64,000 nt of DNA from Yamagishiella unicocca. Lineage: Eukaryota > Chlorophyta > Chlorophyceae > Chlamydomonadales > Volvocaceae. Below the pieces are notes generated by a model that saw only the letters and a program-made list of their open reading frames with translations, made no database searches and was not told the DNA's origin. This document shows, piece after piece, positions 1 to 12,417 of this stretch. The position numbers and the translations under genes were made by a program. Positions within the stretch are counted from its first letter, which is position 1, and the number at the start of each line of letters is the position of its first letter. The stretch is taken from positions 1,736,001-1,800,000 of the forward strand of contig BDSL01000003.1 of NCBI GenBank assembly GCA_003116995.1, read 5' to 3'.

Positions 1-3000
1 CCTCGTTTCAACGCCGTTGCCGGTACCGGTAGCAGCGCTCGCTCAATGGAGGGCGGGCCGCACACAAGTACTGCAATTCGGACGAATGCTGCTCATTGAT
101 GGAACGGGCACGTTTGTTGGTTGGTGGAAGCAGGCCCTCTGGATGCGTGTCGGTCTTTAATGATCACGGGCTGCAGGCGCCGATGGGAGTAGGAGGGCGG
201 GCGCCCTGATCAGTCCTATTGATATTGTTTGTGTCTTGCGTAGCAAAGCTAAAGGAGCCGGAGCGTCTCTTGTTTGTGCTGGTGGTAGTAGTACCTGTTA
301 CAGTGGTGGTGGTGGTGGTACGTGTTTGATGTGATGTGTCGGAAGATGTCGTTGTGTGAGTGCGTCAATTGATTTCGTGGTCGTCGCATCGTCGATGACC
401 CCCGCGTGCGCTTTGTGGGCTTAAGTAACGCGGGCCAGGCTACTTGTGTTAGTAATGTAGGCTGCGCACAGGCAAGAGGGCGCTTGATACGTTGATCAGC
501 TGAAGGCCACGTGGTAAAGGAATGGCGGCGTTGAAGCGCACGTGGCCATCGAGGGGTGGTTCATCAGATGGAACAAGGCTTGGTGGCTTGCTTATTTCCC
601 TCCAGACCGTATCAGAGCACGGGCTGCAAGGCGTGAGGCTTCGTGCGCTGGGCAATAGTAGGATGCCCAGTACGGCTCAACGTCCCCCAACAACGGTATT
701 GGCAGTTGGCCACGGTCCAGGAGTGCGGGACGCCACTGGAACATTTCGTGCGCGAGCATTCGCGCGTTCGTACGCGTTCGTACGCGATACCGTGCCAAGG
801 GCGGCCACACCGCTGTATGAACTGCATTGCGTGGCATCAGTCGTATTCTCATTTTAAATGCACTGAAGTACCGAATCCGCTCGACGGCATTAAAGTTTTA
901 AAACTGCTCAAGCCCGTGGGCGGACCTCCGTGCTCTCCAAAGCTTGCCTTTCTGTTTGCTTCTTGAGCTTTCAAACGCGAAGCATTCCAAATGACCCCAA
1001 ATTTAGTGGTGGTCTCTTGGATGCAGATAAAGGACATGAGTCGATGACGTGCGGGAAGTTCAAGGGGCCCCGGCGGCACACCAGTTGCCCATGTCTGCTG
1101 TGCGGTTAGGCTGCTTTGCTTCGAAGGCAAACCTCTATGTCGTCTGGTTCGGCCAGGAGCTGTTACTCTACTGGGAGAACCTCGCGCACTCGCTGCGAGG
1201 TAGGCTCGCTCGGAATCGGTAAGGTGTTTGAAGTGCGTCCACTACGCTACATAACATCGATAGATGGTTCTACCTTTTGGTCTGGAACCCACTGTAACCG
1301 CTTCAGCCCAGAGGCTCCCCTATCAGGAACCGACCACCAACCCATCTAGCAGACCAGGAGCCGACTACGGGTAACCAGTGGAGCGCCGCCACGATACAAG
1401 CAGAGTTACCGTCCGCCTTTCATCCCCAAAAGCACGAAATCCAAGCAGGGCACGCCCACCCGCGGACACGGAAAACAAGAACAAGGGAAAAACCCTGCCC
1501 CCCCCACAACCCGGGCCGATCACGAATCCACAAGCACGTCAGCCGGCCCCTCACACGCAAGGCGACCGGAGACTAATAACCGCAAAAGAGGGTGCCGAGG
1601 CCCCACTGCAGCCCAACCCTTCCGGGGAAGCTGTTTATACTTGTTTGTAAACGCACACAAACAACGACGCACAATCCGTCCTTCCGCCGACAAAATGCTT
1701 TCTTCGTTTTGTTCCCTTTCTGCTCACCGCCGCATGGCGCCGTACATCAACAAAAGCCATGCATACACGGCATGAGGCTGCTGGTGCCGTGCGGCCGTGT
1801 GCGGGCGTTACCGGTTGACCCATTAGTCCCTAATAACCGCCCCTGCCGCCCCTCTTCCACGAGAGCCGCACCTACCTCCCGGCACGGGAGTGCTTCCTCG
1901 CCGCCACAACACCAGCACCCCTCAACCCGCGCCCGCCATCGCACCTCGCCCCGAAACCACCAGGCACCCTCCCTACTCCCGTAAACCCCCCTCTGCCGCC
2001 CCCCCCGCTGTCGCCGCCGCCGCATCCAGCACCTCCCCCGCCCCCAGCATCAGCTCCGCCAGCAGCGCCTCCCTCGGCTCGGACCCCTGGCCCCCTCGAA
2101 GCAGCGCCAGTGTGGCACGCTCACCACCATCCACTAGGTACTCAGCAGCTTATCCGGGTCTGACATTGACGTAGACGTTGGGTGTTGGCCAACGACAAGC
2201 AACGATAGGTACCGTGGGGTATTTGGCGTGACCAAAGTCGCGCTTATTTGCGCTATTCTGTGCAACTTGTGTCGACCTCGTTCATTTTCCAGTGCTCTCT
2301 TCCAGAATCTCATTGTGTGGTTAGTGGCCTTACTTTAGCCGCGCTTTAGTACAGAGACCTGCACTGCAAAGGCTGGCAAAGGCCGCAACCACTGATCCGG
2401 CACTCTCCGGCCATCGAGATCCGTGCAGGCGGTAGATAGTCGTCCCTGTAAAGCAGCTGTTGGTAAACATGCAGTCTGGAGTGAATGCGAATCGCGCAAA
2501 TCGGGTTCTTCTAGGCCACAATGAACTGTTCACCCAGCCCAGGCCGCCGAGCCGGATGCTTGTGCACGCTGGCGTAACCATAGGCATTGCTCAACCACGG
2601 GCCCATCGTGAGAAACTTGGCTCCTGAACCTTGCATACAAACAAACAGATCATGATAAGAGGAACCTGTGCACTTCGCCCGCAGATGAGGGGCAGACTCC
2701 GCGCAGAACTACTAGCGATATGAAAAAACACGTAATGCAAACCTCCTACAGCATATTCGTATTACCCGGGTTACGTGAACTCACCACTTGCTCCCCAAAC
2801 GTAACTTCCCAAATCCGAAGACCTCCGTGACAAGTATCGTTTGTCCCGACCTTGCCGATTGGCTAGCCTCTCTAAATCCACTGGAGGTGTCATCCAGCAT
2901 CGATTCGTCCCACCAGAGGAAGCACATGTCAAAAGTGGCCCAACACGTGGTGGCCGGTCATAAACAGTGTCCGATAACCAGGCTCATGCAAGCTTCCATT

Positions 3001-3293
3001 AATGGACCCTGCCAGCACATGCGACCTTCCAGGACTATGCGCTAGCTGGATGCATGGGTGCCGTCAACCGCACCCAGCAGACCCTACCTCATGGCTGGCC
3101 ACCCACTGACGCATCCGCAAACCCGCAACCATAGAAAGGACACCAAAGAATATCCGGCACTCAAACACCCCTACCAAGGTGACCAGGATACTCAGCCGCG
3201 GAAGGAGTGCGTGGGGTCATGGGCAGACCTCAGTGAATCGAGCATGCAGACTGCTAGCCACCTCTGGATCATCATCACACGACCTAAGCCGCA
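1..3293. other. Gene-poor left edge
   Basis: I recognise no gene here. The stretch contains several short open frames without coherent splice structure, a C-rich stretch near 1960-2060, and one copy of a dispersed repeat at 1262-1297 (listed separately). On the minus strand, 1974-2133 reads as an Ala/Leu-rich segment (ATLALLRGG, then EALLAELMLGAGEVLDAAAA) ending in a stop and could be the last exon of an unknown minus-strand gene, but no upstream exons could be joined to it. The rest is probably intergenic DNA plus the 3' region of the minus-strand SDR gene. Confidence 0.4.
1262..1297 (+). repeat. Dispersed repeat family A, copy 1
   Basis: The segment beginning gatggttctaccttttggt is about 35 bases long and recurs with few changes at 14452-14485 (reverse orientation) and 40449-40482 (forward). 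In all three copies one frame reads D-G-S-(T/A)-F-W-S-G-(T/A)-H. It may be a fragment of an unidentified mobile element or a short interspersed repeat. Confidence 0.6.
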
Positions 3294-5695
3294 TCAGATG
3301 AGCTGCTCGGTAGGGCGAACAACGATGTCGTTCACCTCCATGTGGTCCGGGCAGCTCAGGCACCACATCACCGCGTCAGCTACGTCCACTGGCTGCAGGC
3401 ACTTGAACGCTGACGTCGCCTTGCGGGACGCCTCGCTGTCGCCGAAGGCACGGACGCTGAAGAACTCAGTCTCCACCACGCCCGGAGATATTCCAGACAC
3501 ACGCAGCGGCAAGCCAGCGCCACGGGCCTTTGGAAAGGAACAGGCAGAACCGCATTACGGAAGCATTATCAGACTGGCGAGTAGAGGGCGGGGTAAAACT
3601 GCGTGGCATGCTTACATAGATTTCATGGCTTGTTATGCCGGTAGCCGAGCCCCATCTAGGTCGCTTACCTCCTGCCGCAGTCCCTCCGTGATGGTCTTGA
3701 CAGCGGACTTGGTTGCGGAGTAGAAGCCACCGCCCTGCGGCCCATCAGGAATGCGATGGCCGCTGAGGCCGATCATGTTTATGATGTGGCCGTAGCTGTC
3801 GCGGCGCTTCATGTCCTGGTTGGTAGGAAGGAGCACGAAGAGAAGGAAGGAGGAGCAGGCATGAAAGAGGCTGGGCTGAGGACGAACGCTGGGTCAACAA
3901 GCAAACCCACGACGAAGCAATCCTGGACACGGCGTGAAGCCTGGAGTGTTTGCTAATCAAATACAGTGTTCGTTGTAATGCCATGTTAACCCCATTCTCA
4001 TCAATAACATACGAGCTGGCATGAGGTCCTGTTGCACCGGTTTCGGAGGACCAAGCACTGCCTAGTCCCCACCTGCACCACAGCCCTGGTCATCATGCAC
4101 GTGCCCAATACGTTGGTGCTCAGCATCTCCACCCAGCTGCCGATGTTGCCCTCAAACAGCGAAGCGTCGTTGCGGCTCATGCCAGCTGAGGCCATGACAA
4201 TTGGAAGGAGGGGATCAACGGAGAACGATCTGTCAGTTGGGGATCGAGGTCGGAGAGCCAACGAACTCCGCCGTGGCCGACCCGACTAGGTCCTAGACTG
4301 AACAGATGCCTGTTCCCTGCCTTGGCTAGCTCAAGCATCTTATACATGTGTCGTGTTCATCGTGGACATTCATCTGGGTCGGAGCCATCGCCAAGGTTAA
4401 GCACAGTAGCTGTGCCACGCGCCCCGCCAGCTAGGTACTTCGATGGTCGCGCCCAGTCATACATCCCAATTTGGTTTCCTAACGCCCTCAGCCTCTCAGG
4501 CCTCGGGCAGGTGCAACGTGCGTGTCCAAAGGCTTAGCTGCCCCATCGTACGCGCACTTCGCAGGTCCATCCATACACAGTAGGAACGGCATTAATCCGG
4601 GACGCCTATTGCTATACGCTCAGCCAATCCCGATGAAGTCAGTATCCGCTCACGGCTGGCAGCCATAAACATCTTGAGAGGCCACTTCTTTGCCGTTCAC
4701 CAACTCACCGTTGTTGATCAGCACGTCCACGCCGCAGTCGGGCCACCGCTTGGCCACGATCTTTGGCAGAGTGGCCACCTGATCAGGGCGGAGGGACAAC
4801 ATGCTCATGATTGGATCCATTGACGACTATACAATGGCCCATGCCAGATTATCACAGTGTCTGCATGTCCACTGCAGCGCAAGCTGACCCCCAGTAGCCC
4901 CGTACTGCACGTGCCTCGGCCTCCTTGGTGATGTCGCAGACGACTGGCAGGAAATTCACCAATGGGACTCCCATGGCGTGCATGTGCCGTTGCAGCTCCT
5001 CAAGCCGGTCCTTCCGCCTCGCAACGGCTACCACGCGCATGCCTGATACATAGGTAGGGAAACCACATACGGAACCGAACGAGAAGTTACTTGCTAATAT
5101 GGGCCACAGCTACGCGAAAGGGCGATCAAGCCAAAACCCTGACGTGTTGCTGTCCGAACGGTCACACCAGCACGATGCTTGACCGTCTTGGAAGTCCAAA
5201 GTGAAGGTGGAACGGGGCTGTCCACCAACTACACGCCCGCTAGCATGTAAGCGCGAAGGGAAAATTGAGAGGGTATCGGCCGCCTTGGCAATGTCCCAGT
5301 CCTCACTTGCCTGCCAGGGCTAGCGCCTCGCAGGTAGCCCAGCCAATGCCCGAAGATGCCCCCGTGACGAGCGCAACCTTTCCTTGCCACTTCTCGAATC
5401 CAGGTGGCACGCCGTCCACAGAAGGCTGCGCTGACGCTGACGCTGGCGCAGGGCCATTCGCCATTGGGGCTTGCTGTACAGCCACAGGTGATGAAACAGG
5501 AACCTCGGCGGCTGGCGCCGGAGGTACTTCCTCAGCGTCTGATGCTGGCGCTGCTGCAAGCGGCGCATCCGGGGAGGCTTCCGTTGGAACGGGGTCGGTC
5601 GCCGGCTCCTGCTGCACCGGAGGGGCTGCACCGCCGCTGGAACTGCTCGCTTGCTGCTCTGTCAAGGCTCGGATGTCAGGCAGCGGTGCCTGCAT
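3294..5695 (-). CDS. Short-chain dehydrogenase/reductase (SDR), 6 exons
   Basis: Predicted NAD(P)-dependent classical SDR of about 361 residues; the substrate is unknown. Exons on the minus strand: 5695-5311, 5042-4906, 4778-4709, 4185-4073, 3815-3669, 3527-3294; phases agree throughout. Visible motifs: the nucleotide-binding TGASSGIG (residues about 111-118), NNAG (about 196-199, assembled across an intron), catalytic Ser in MIGLSG, and YSATK (Tyr about 267, Lys about 271), followed by ISPGVVETEF typical of the family. Overall it resembles the farnesol dehydrogenase/DHRS11-type branch, which is inference. A Pro/Ala-rich tail of about 100 residues precedes the Rossmann fold and is unusual for the family; it does not look like a clear transit peptide. 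Intron 1 must use a GC donor (CAG then GCAAGT) to keep the frame. The start is the ATG at 5695; an ATG 48 bases upstream is also in frame. The upstream neighbour on the same strand is guanylate kinase, whose predicted stop is only about 190 bp away. Confidence 0.85.
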
Positions 5696-5888
5696 TATCA
5701 CGTCGCGGTGGTTGGTCAAAGACCATACCTCCAGACACATCAACTAACGGGTATTGGGTTCAAACGCAAGGAGTGGTTTTGAATGTGCTACAACCCACGT
5801 CCTTAAGCCTGAGTCAATTACTGCGCGCTTTTCACTGCTAGACCGGTACCCGTGCCCGTGAAGTACTCCCCCTGAAGTACTTGCGCCA

Positions 5889-7871
5889 TTACGATTTAAG
5901 GTCACAGGGCACGTGAGGAGCATCCAACGCCATCCCGTCCTCGGATGACAATGCACCCCGCTGGCTTGCGCAAATTATAAACTATAATTCTCACGCCGCT
6001 CGAGATGTGATATGCTGGTTGACTCACATCTTCAAGCACCACCCGTTCCGGCACCATCCCAGGCTCAGGATCCAGGCCCCCAGCAGCGCGCTCCGCAATG
6101 GCCTTGAGCCTCTTCACTGCCTCCTCGAGGTCATCATTGATGAGCAGGTAGTCATAGAGACCCTTTTCATTAATACTACATGTCACGTTGGAAACCATGG
6201 GTGCGGTCACGGGTGAGATCATGATGAAAGTAACAAGGTACGGCCAACGGATACGGCGAGTAAACAGTGTCAGATGATGTAGAAAGCTGCGAGGGGCAGG
6301 GATCATGACGCACGTCTACCAACCTACGGACATCGGTCCTGCGCTGCAACGTGTGTCGCATCTCAGAACCCTTTAACCCGCATACCGGCTGAAAGCTCAC
6401 ATTACGAAATGAACGCCCACAACATTCCCTTCTCACCTCTCAATCTCCACCTTTGCATTGTTCAAGCGGCGCGTGATTTGTTCAACGGATTCCGTGCCGC
6501 GCCCCGCTAGGCGGTTGGCCAGGTCCTCGAGAGAAGGCGGTGCGATGAAGACGAAAATGCCTTTCAAGCCGCTCTTTCGCATAGCACGAGCCCCCTGTTA
6601 CAACGCCAGGGAACAATCAGGAATATGCAGCCAAGAGGCGCCGGCATACTGCAGCAGATAGGAGCGCTGGAACTCAGTCGCTTGTCTACGAGTGCACCTT
6701 TCCCACTGGCATGAACGCTTTTTCCGCTAAGTCCACTGCAAGTGCGAGGCCAGGGTCCCAAACCCTACCCAACAATACGGTGATCACCCGTCACAGGGGC
6801 GCCAAGGGTCTACCCGGGTCACTCTCAGCACACGCGCACCTGGACGTCGATGTCAAGCACGCAGACACGGCCTGAATCGAGGACAGCGCGAACTGCAGCG
6901 ACGCTCGTGCCGTACAAGTTGCCGTGAACCTGTCGAAGCATTTCGGCCGGCGCAGGTATCAAGAATGGCCGAAAGGGAAAAGCTCCTCGTTTAGAGGCTA
7001 TACGGTCGAGGTATAAAACTACACGTTTCCACATTGGGTGCGCAGGTAGAATGCATACATCAACAGCATGACTATCAGCAAGATGGAAGGTCGTATAAAC
7101 AGGTGCAATCACGAGAAGTTGTTCGGGCGAAGGGAAACTATGCGGGGGGGAATGCGGTGCAGTGCGCGGGCCGGTGTGGTTGTCGAGGAGGTAACCCAGC
7201 GTTGACATGCACAACACGATTTAGGCTTCACAATTTGCGAGCTTTCCTTGATTTGGCCATTTCAGAGGGTAATTGCCAGCCAAACACGAAAAGCCCGCCC
7301 AGCTTCACGTCGAATGAGCCCGAGCCCACCTCAGCATACTCGAGGAACTTGCCCTCACCAATCTCCTTAGCAAACTGCTCCTTAGTGGTGAAGAAGTAGT
7401 GAACGCCATGCTGTGGGTCAAAAGGCGAGCGGTCCAGCGAAAGGATCACAGACGATCGGCTACAGTGCCAAACAATTTTACGCGCGAATAATCTGTTCCA
7501 GCGCTACCTAAGAAAGAAGGGTATTAGACAACACCGGTAATGAAGGCAGGCAGCAAACTGTCACAAGGCCTTGCAGGGTAGTTGCGCATCGGATGGTAAC
7601 CCCGTCAAACAAAACGTACCTGCTCGTTAACGCGTGGGGCTCGTGTGGTGTGGCTCACGCTGAAACCAAAATGTTGTCCGTCCTGGATCAGCCGCTTCGA
7701 AAGAGTCCCTTTTCCAACACCCGACGGGCCGACCAATACAAGGGCTGATGGCGATGAAGGTGGCTTTTGGTTATCTGCAGTTTCACCGGCTCCACCGTCA
7801 GGCTGGTTTGCAGCTACTGCAGCGGCAGGCTGCACCTCCACTCCGGCAGGTACACTCTGTTCTGCGCCCAT
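5889..7871 (-). CDS. Guanylate kinase, 6 exons
   Basis: Catalyses ATP + GMP = ADP + GDP in purine nucleotide salvage. About 266 residues. Exons on the minus strand: 7871-7620, 7410-7330, 6929-6840, 6594-6437, about 6175-6028, and a short last exon 5960-5889. Evidence: P-loop GPSGVGKGT (residues 48-56), [13 protein letters not shown] (GMP binding), [19 protein letters not shown] joined to [31 protein letters not shown], and [11 protein letters not shown] near the end of the core. These follow the standard order of the family. The final exon is the least certain part: it was chosen because phase, acceptor and stop agree, not by similarity. The N-terminus MGAEQS fits the N-myristoylation consensus (Gly2, Ser6) and is followed by about 35 low-complexity residues before the core, so a cytosolic or membrane-tethered isoform is more likely than an organellar one. 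A 29-bp direct repeat lies about 190 bp upstream of the start. Confidence 0.93.
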
Positions 7872-8853
7872 TTGTTCTCAAACAGGTGCAATTTAAGCTG
7901 CTATACAACCAAGTAATGCTGCGTATTAAGCATGCATGGATAAACTTGAAAATCAAGCTCATCTTTTTCCTATTGCTCCTCCGTTGCCGTACCATGAAAG
8001 TGGTTAACAGGATGGCCCCTGGGATGGGCATATGCCCTTCATAGAAAGCATGAGAGTTTGAATTATAACGACTCAAGGGACACAGTGAGAATTATAACGA
8101 CTCAAGGGACCCAGGAGTTAATGATGGACAATCGTTTTGGTGGCGACACACCTAGCAACGATTCAAGTACAGTCCTGAAGGTATGTATTGGACAGGTTTC
8201 TTGTTTGACATGCAATGTGGATAATGCTGTGAACATGACGCCTGTGAACATGATTCTTGCACTGATAAAAGATACATTGTGTTCCGAATGTAACTTTAAA
8301 TACCGGTAAGGCAAAGCGCAAATATTACATGCTGATTCAATGAACTGTGCAAGCGGTGTATTGCAATGGTTACTTTTGAATCTTCTTTGACATTTGGTTG
8401 TTTCATCATTTGGATTTACAAAATATGGTAGCAAACATGAGCCGACTCAAATCGGCACGTTGATTCCACGCAACATGCTCGCGTTGCGAGGATCGGGTGT
8501 TCACTATGGTTCACTATGCAGGCAGTATGTACAATCGGCCGAAACATGAGCTTTAAGCCCCCGCTGCACCAGGTTTAGTAAATAAACATCACAAATGTCA
8601 GCTGAATAACATTAGTTACTCGCACCCTAAATCTATAACTCGCCGAGCCGCATGTAACATGCCAACATACATCTAATTCCAAACAGCACTAACCACTCAG
8701 CTTTCCTGCAGTCACACACACCGCTGCTTAGCAAATCAGGAACGCCCGACGAATAACGGCTTGACAGGTACCAATGAGTAGCCATTTCGTCAACCGCTTT
8801 AGAACATCCAACATCTACCGAATCCTAGATCATGATTGCTTGCGTGTTGCCGC
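7872..8853. other. Intergenic: guanylate kinase promoter side and 3' region of the SPIRAL1-like gene
   Basis: I see no gene. This AT-richer stretch must hold the 5' region of guanylate kinase and the 3' untranslated region of the minus-strand SPIRAL1-like gene. The algal poly(A) motif TGTAA occurs on the minus strand at about 8416-8420. Confidence 0.5.
8060..8114. repeat. 29-bp direct repeat, two copies
   Basis: The unit, starting gaattataacgactcaagg, occurs twice back to back with almost no difference, 29 bases apart. It lies about 190 bp upstream of the guanylate kinase start codon, so it could be a promoter element or a simple duplication. Confidence 0.7.
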
Positions 8854-9803
8854 TTAGCCGAAAACAATCTGGGAGGCGCCGCCAGGCTGCGTTGGTGGGA
8901 ACAAAATTGGGTTAGGGTTGTAGGGTTTTCGAATAATGCACGGCATGCATGTCGGGTTGTTGAATGGAACCTGTTGCTCACCGGTGCCGAAACTTTGGAC
9001 GAGGGCTTGTCCGTCAGGAAGTTGCCGACGTTCTGACCTCCTGGCCGAGCATAGTTGTTGCCCCTTGTCTACGGACAGAAAGTAAAGCAAGCGATGGCGT
9101 CTTGGAGTGAGATTTGAACGTAACATGGGCATTTGCTATTCTCGCCACAAATAGTAGCTCACCGCAATAGCGTCGTTATCACCGAAGCAAATCTGAGAAG
9201 CACCGCCAGGGGCATGTAGCACGCGACTGCTAGGCCGGTCGGTGATGAAGTTCCCGACATTTTGGCCGGCAGGCCTACATAACACAGACGGGAAGGCGCA
9301 AGCGTGTTATCGCATTTATAGGTACATATGGTATAAGCAATGACAACTGAAGTATGTACCTCACGTAGTTGTTCTGGCCCTTGCCAGCAGCCACGTCCTT
9401 CGATGCTTGTCCTGCTGTGACCTGGACGACAGCCAGATCCTCACCGGTCTCCGTCTTAATAGCGAAGTCCTTAGTCTGAAACATCATCTCCTTGAGACGG
9501 TCACGAAGCGGCTCGATGCCACCTGCGGGGGAAAACAGTCGACATGGGCTTGAGCAAACATACATGAAATCGCTTAGCAAAGCCAAGGTCACAAATTAGA
9601 ATGCGAAATGACGTTTAAATCATAAAACGCTTGCAATTTACGCAAAAGTGCGCGCGTGGAGACCTCAAAAGAACGTCCCGCAGACTTCTGGCCGACATCC
9701 GCCATTGCTCACCTGCAGGGCTCAGGCCACGAACGCGGCACTGCACACGCAGGTCCTTGATGGTGAGGGGCTTAAGGAGAGCGTCCACGTCGGAGCTGTT
9801 CAT
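8854..9803 (-). CDS. SAP-like protein with two SPIRAL1/HN1-like repeats
   Basis: Small protein of about 161 residues in five exons: 9803-9713, 9522-9360, 9274-9163, 9068-8982, 8886-8854; every junction keeps phase. The first about 55 residues look like a SAP-type helix-turn-helix (LLKPLTIKDLRVQCRVRGL, then GIEPLRDRLKEMM). Two repeats follow. The first has NNYVRPAGQNVGNF, ITDRPSSRVLHAPGG and ASQICFGD. The second has NNYARPGGQNVGNF, LTDKPSSKVSAPPGG and ASQIVFG at the C-terminus. They match, from memory, the conserved C-terminal block of plant SPIRAL1 (microtubule-localised regulators of cortical microtubules), and the PSSRVL-x-PGG part also resembles animal HN1/Jupiter microtubule proteins. A microtubule-associated role is therefore inferred. 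I have not recognised this exact architecture in a named protein. The start ATG at 9803 is the only one that leads directly into the SAP-like segment. Confidence 0.8.
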
Positions 9804-12417
9804 CTTCAAGATGTGGGTAGCTAGCACTACGAAAGATGAGGTATCTTCAGCAAGCAGTGACGATTTGAATATAAGCTGGAATGTTAAGTCTGTAAGATGT
9901 AAATTTTGCTTCCATAGATGGTCGCGCCAATGCCTTAAATTCTCATGCCGCCTGCCGTGCATTGGAACCAAAATTTACGAACTTTGGGGGGAGCCGTTGC
10001 CAGCCCATGGCCCGCAAAATATTACACGTTACAAATCTTGATTACGAAAATAGCGCCACCTGGCAGAGGCCGAGAGCAGCCGTTGCATGGCTCAGCAACT
10101 CGGCATGTATGAATTTACGGTTCGAGCATACTAATTAAGCAGATTCTGTTTTCACTGCGTATTGTACATAATGTCATGGGATAATAGGAGTCACTGAAGC
10201 GAATGGTTAGAAGCAATGTTAGGTCTCAAGCTCCAACAAGTTAGGATGTGGTGGTGCCACGCTGACGCTTTTACCGGCTAATCATACAATGGTGCAGCAT
10301 CGCACAGTCGCTTGAAAGTAGTATCCGTGACTCACCGCGGGACCTGTTGATGCGACATGAAAAACCATCAATTTGTCTACGCTGACTGTAGGCAGCCAAG
10401 AAGGATAACGGCAAGCGGGATTCAGGAAGCTTGCCTGCCCTCATGCCCGGGTCCAAATGGTCAATCGAACCGGTTCGAGCAGTGCAAGACAGAGGGGGGC
10501 AAGGGGAGAGGACACACATGGATAGGAGTGCGAACGTTTGCTGGTGGAAGCAATCGACTTGGGTCTGTGTAGGCAATAAGCTCCCATGCACGTGAGGATC
10601 AGCTCAGCCCCGAGTCCTTACTTTGCGCCCCCTTCTTAGTACTATCGCACCTTCGAATGATTTGGGTTGCGGCGCATTGCTGCACACTAGGCTAGGTTGG
10701 GCGATTCCTGGCGGGTTCCTGATGCTCCTTATTTACCTGATGGAAGCGCAAAGCACGCCACCCGTCAACTATCAGGACCAGGGTCAATGTGTCGCCATGT
10801 GCTGGGCACAGCATGCAGCAGAGGCTTAGCACCACGCCGGTACGTAAGCGTGATAGGGCGTGATGAGAAGCACGCCATGTTTCAGCTACTGCCTATGCCT
10901 CGTCAACAGCGTACCGTCCACACGATAGCCGACTAGAGAGACAAGCTACCTGTTCCGAGGCATGCTGTGCACCATGTTCCCAAACGTCGTTTATCTGTTG
11001 CAACATAATTGTCGCATATCTCATTAAGCCAGCAATCGACTCCATCAGATTGCCACATCAGTCTAACGGCGCCTTGCCCAACCAAAGAGAGAGAGCACAG
11101 CTGAGCCCTTGGGGGGGGGTGGAACGGGTAGAACGGCGGCCCCGGCGTATTTGGATTGCTGACCTGAGTATTGGAACGGCGGCCCCGGCATATTTGGATT
11201 GCTGACCTGAGTATTGGAACGGCGGCCCCGGCATATTTGGATTGCTGACCTGAGTATTGGAACGGCGCCCCCGGCGTATTAGGATTGCTGACCTGAGTAT
11301 TGGAATGGCGGCCCCGGCGTATTAGGATCGCTGACCTGAGGATTGTAAACCGCCCGTGGATTGGAAAATGACTTATCCGCTGTGACCGCCGGATAAGTGG
11401 ATTAGTGCCTCATGCCCACCCTCTGGCCCAACCGAGCCGTGGACTAATCTTGACCGCACCAATGGTACCGGTGTACTGCGCTGCCTTTTATATAGATGTC
11501 TGCCCACTGTAACAGTTATTACTAACGGTGCCGTCGGGTGTTCAGGGATTCAAAGGTGACATTTGAGGATTTGGACTTTTCGGTGCGTCTTTACCCACTC
11601 CCTATCTGCATTGTTTATTATCGCCCCGGTGGGGCTCTAGCAGGGTGTGAAACGGAGTCTTTGCGGAAAACTGACGGTATGATTGCACCTGTAACTGTCG
11701 GTTACAGCACGTCCTGCCGCTCCCAGACCAACCCAGAGTAATAGCATCGCCGCTGCCCAGTCCTGTTGGCAAACCCTTGGCCACGGCACACATCGTATGT
11801 CGTAACTTCCTGAGATTGTTGGCAGCCTACCGGTGTTCCCGTGCAGTCAACTCCTCGACCCCACCTCACGCGATACGTGATACGACCGAACGGCCAACTG
11901 AATAGTTACGGCACGAGCGCGTCAGAGTATGCCATCCACACCGAGTATCTATGCCCGCTCAGGGCCACAGCCGTCTATCAGTCCAGTACTGTGGCAAACG
12001 TACCGACGCCGTAAGAACCAACAAACAATCTACCACATGCTCACTCCTACGACGCGGTGGGGTCTTCGCTACTACCCAACCTACGTCATATGCTTTGTAC
12101 AGATGGAACCAGTGTAGGTATGGAACCAGGGCGAACCAGAGCCAGAGCTCGGGACTCACGCGCCTTAGCTATGATCTCAGCTGCACCCCGCGTCCGGAGT
12201 CGGCACCGACCAGGTTGAAGTACGACAGCCAGCGACACAGGCACCGCCACCCCGTAGCAGTTGGTCATGGCGCCAGTCAGACTGTTCCACAATTTGCGGC
12301 CACCCGAAGTCAAATCCTGGCCACCTGCTTTTTAGCGACAAACCCTGTCCGCCCATAAAATTGCCAAACGTTCCGAAGGTCCTCGCCGCTACATGAACAC
12401 AGCTCTGTGCTAGGGCG
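9804..12417. other. Intergenic with minisatellite
   Basis: I recognise no gene. This 2.6-kb gap contains the 5' side of the SPIRAL1-like gene, the 43-bp tandem repeat at 11130-11345, and the 3' side of the dynein light chain gene. Short open frames occur on both strands but none has splice-consistent extensions or family motifs. Confidence 0.45.
11130..11345. repeat. 43-bp minisatellite, five copies
   Basis: Units begin at 11131, 11174, 11217, 11260 and 11303, exactly 43 bases apart. Each reads gaacggcggccccggc, then tatttggattgctgacctga and gtattg, with a few substitutions per copy. A G-run (gggggggggt) lies just upstream. Confidence 0.92.
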
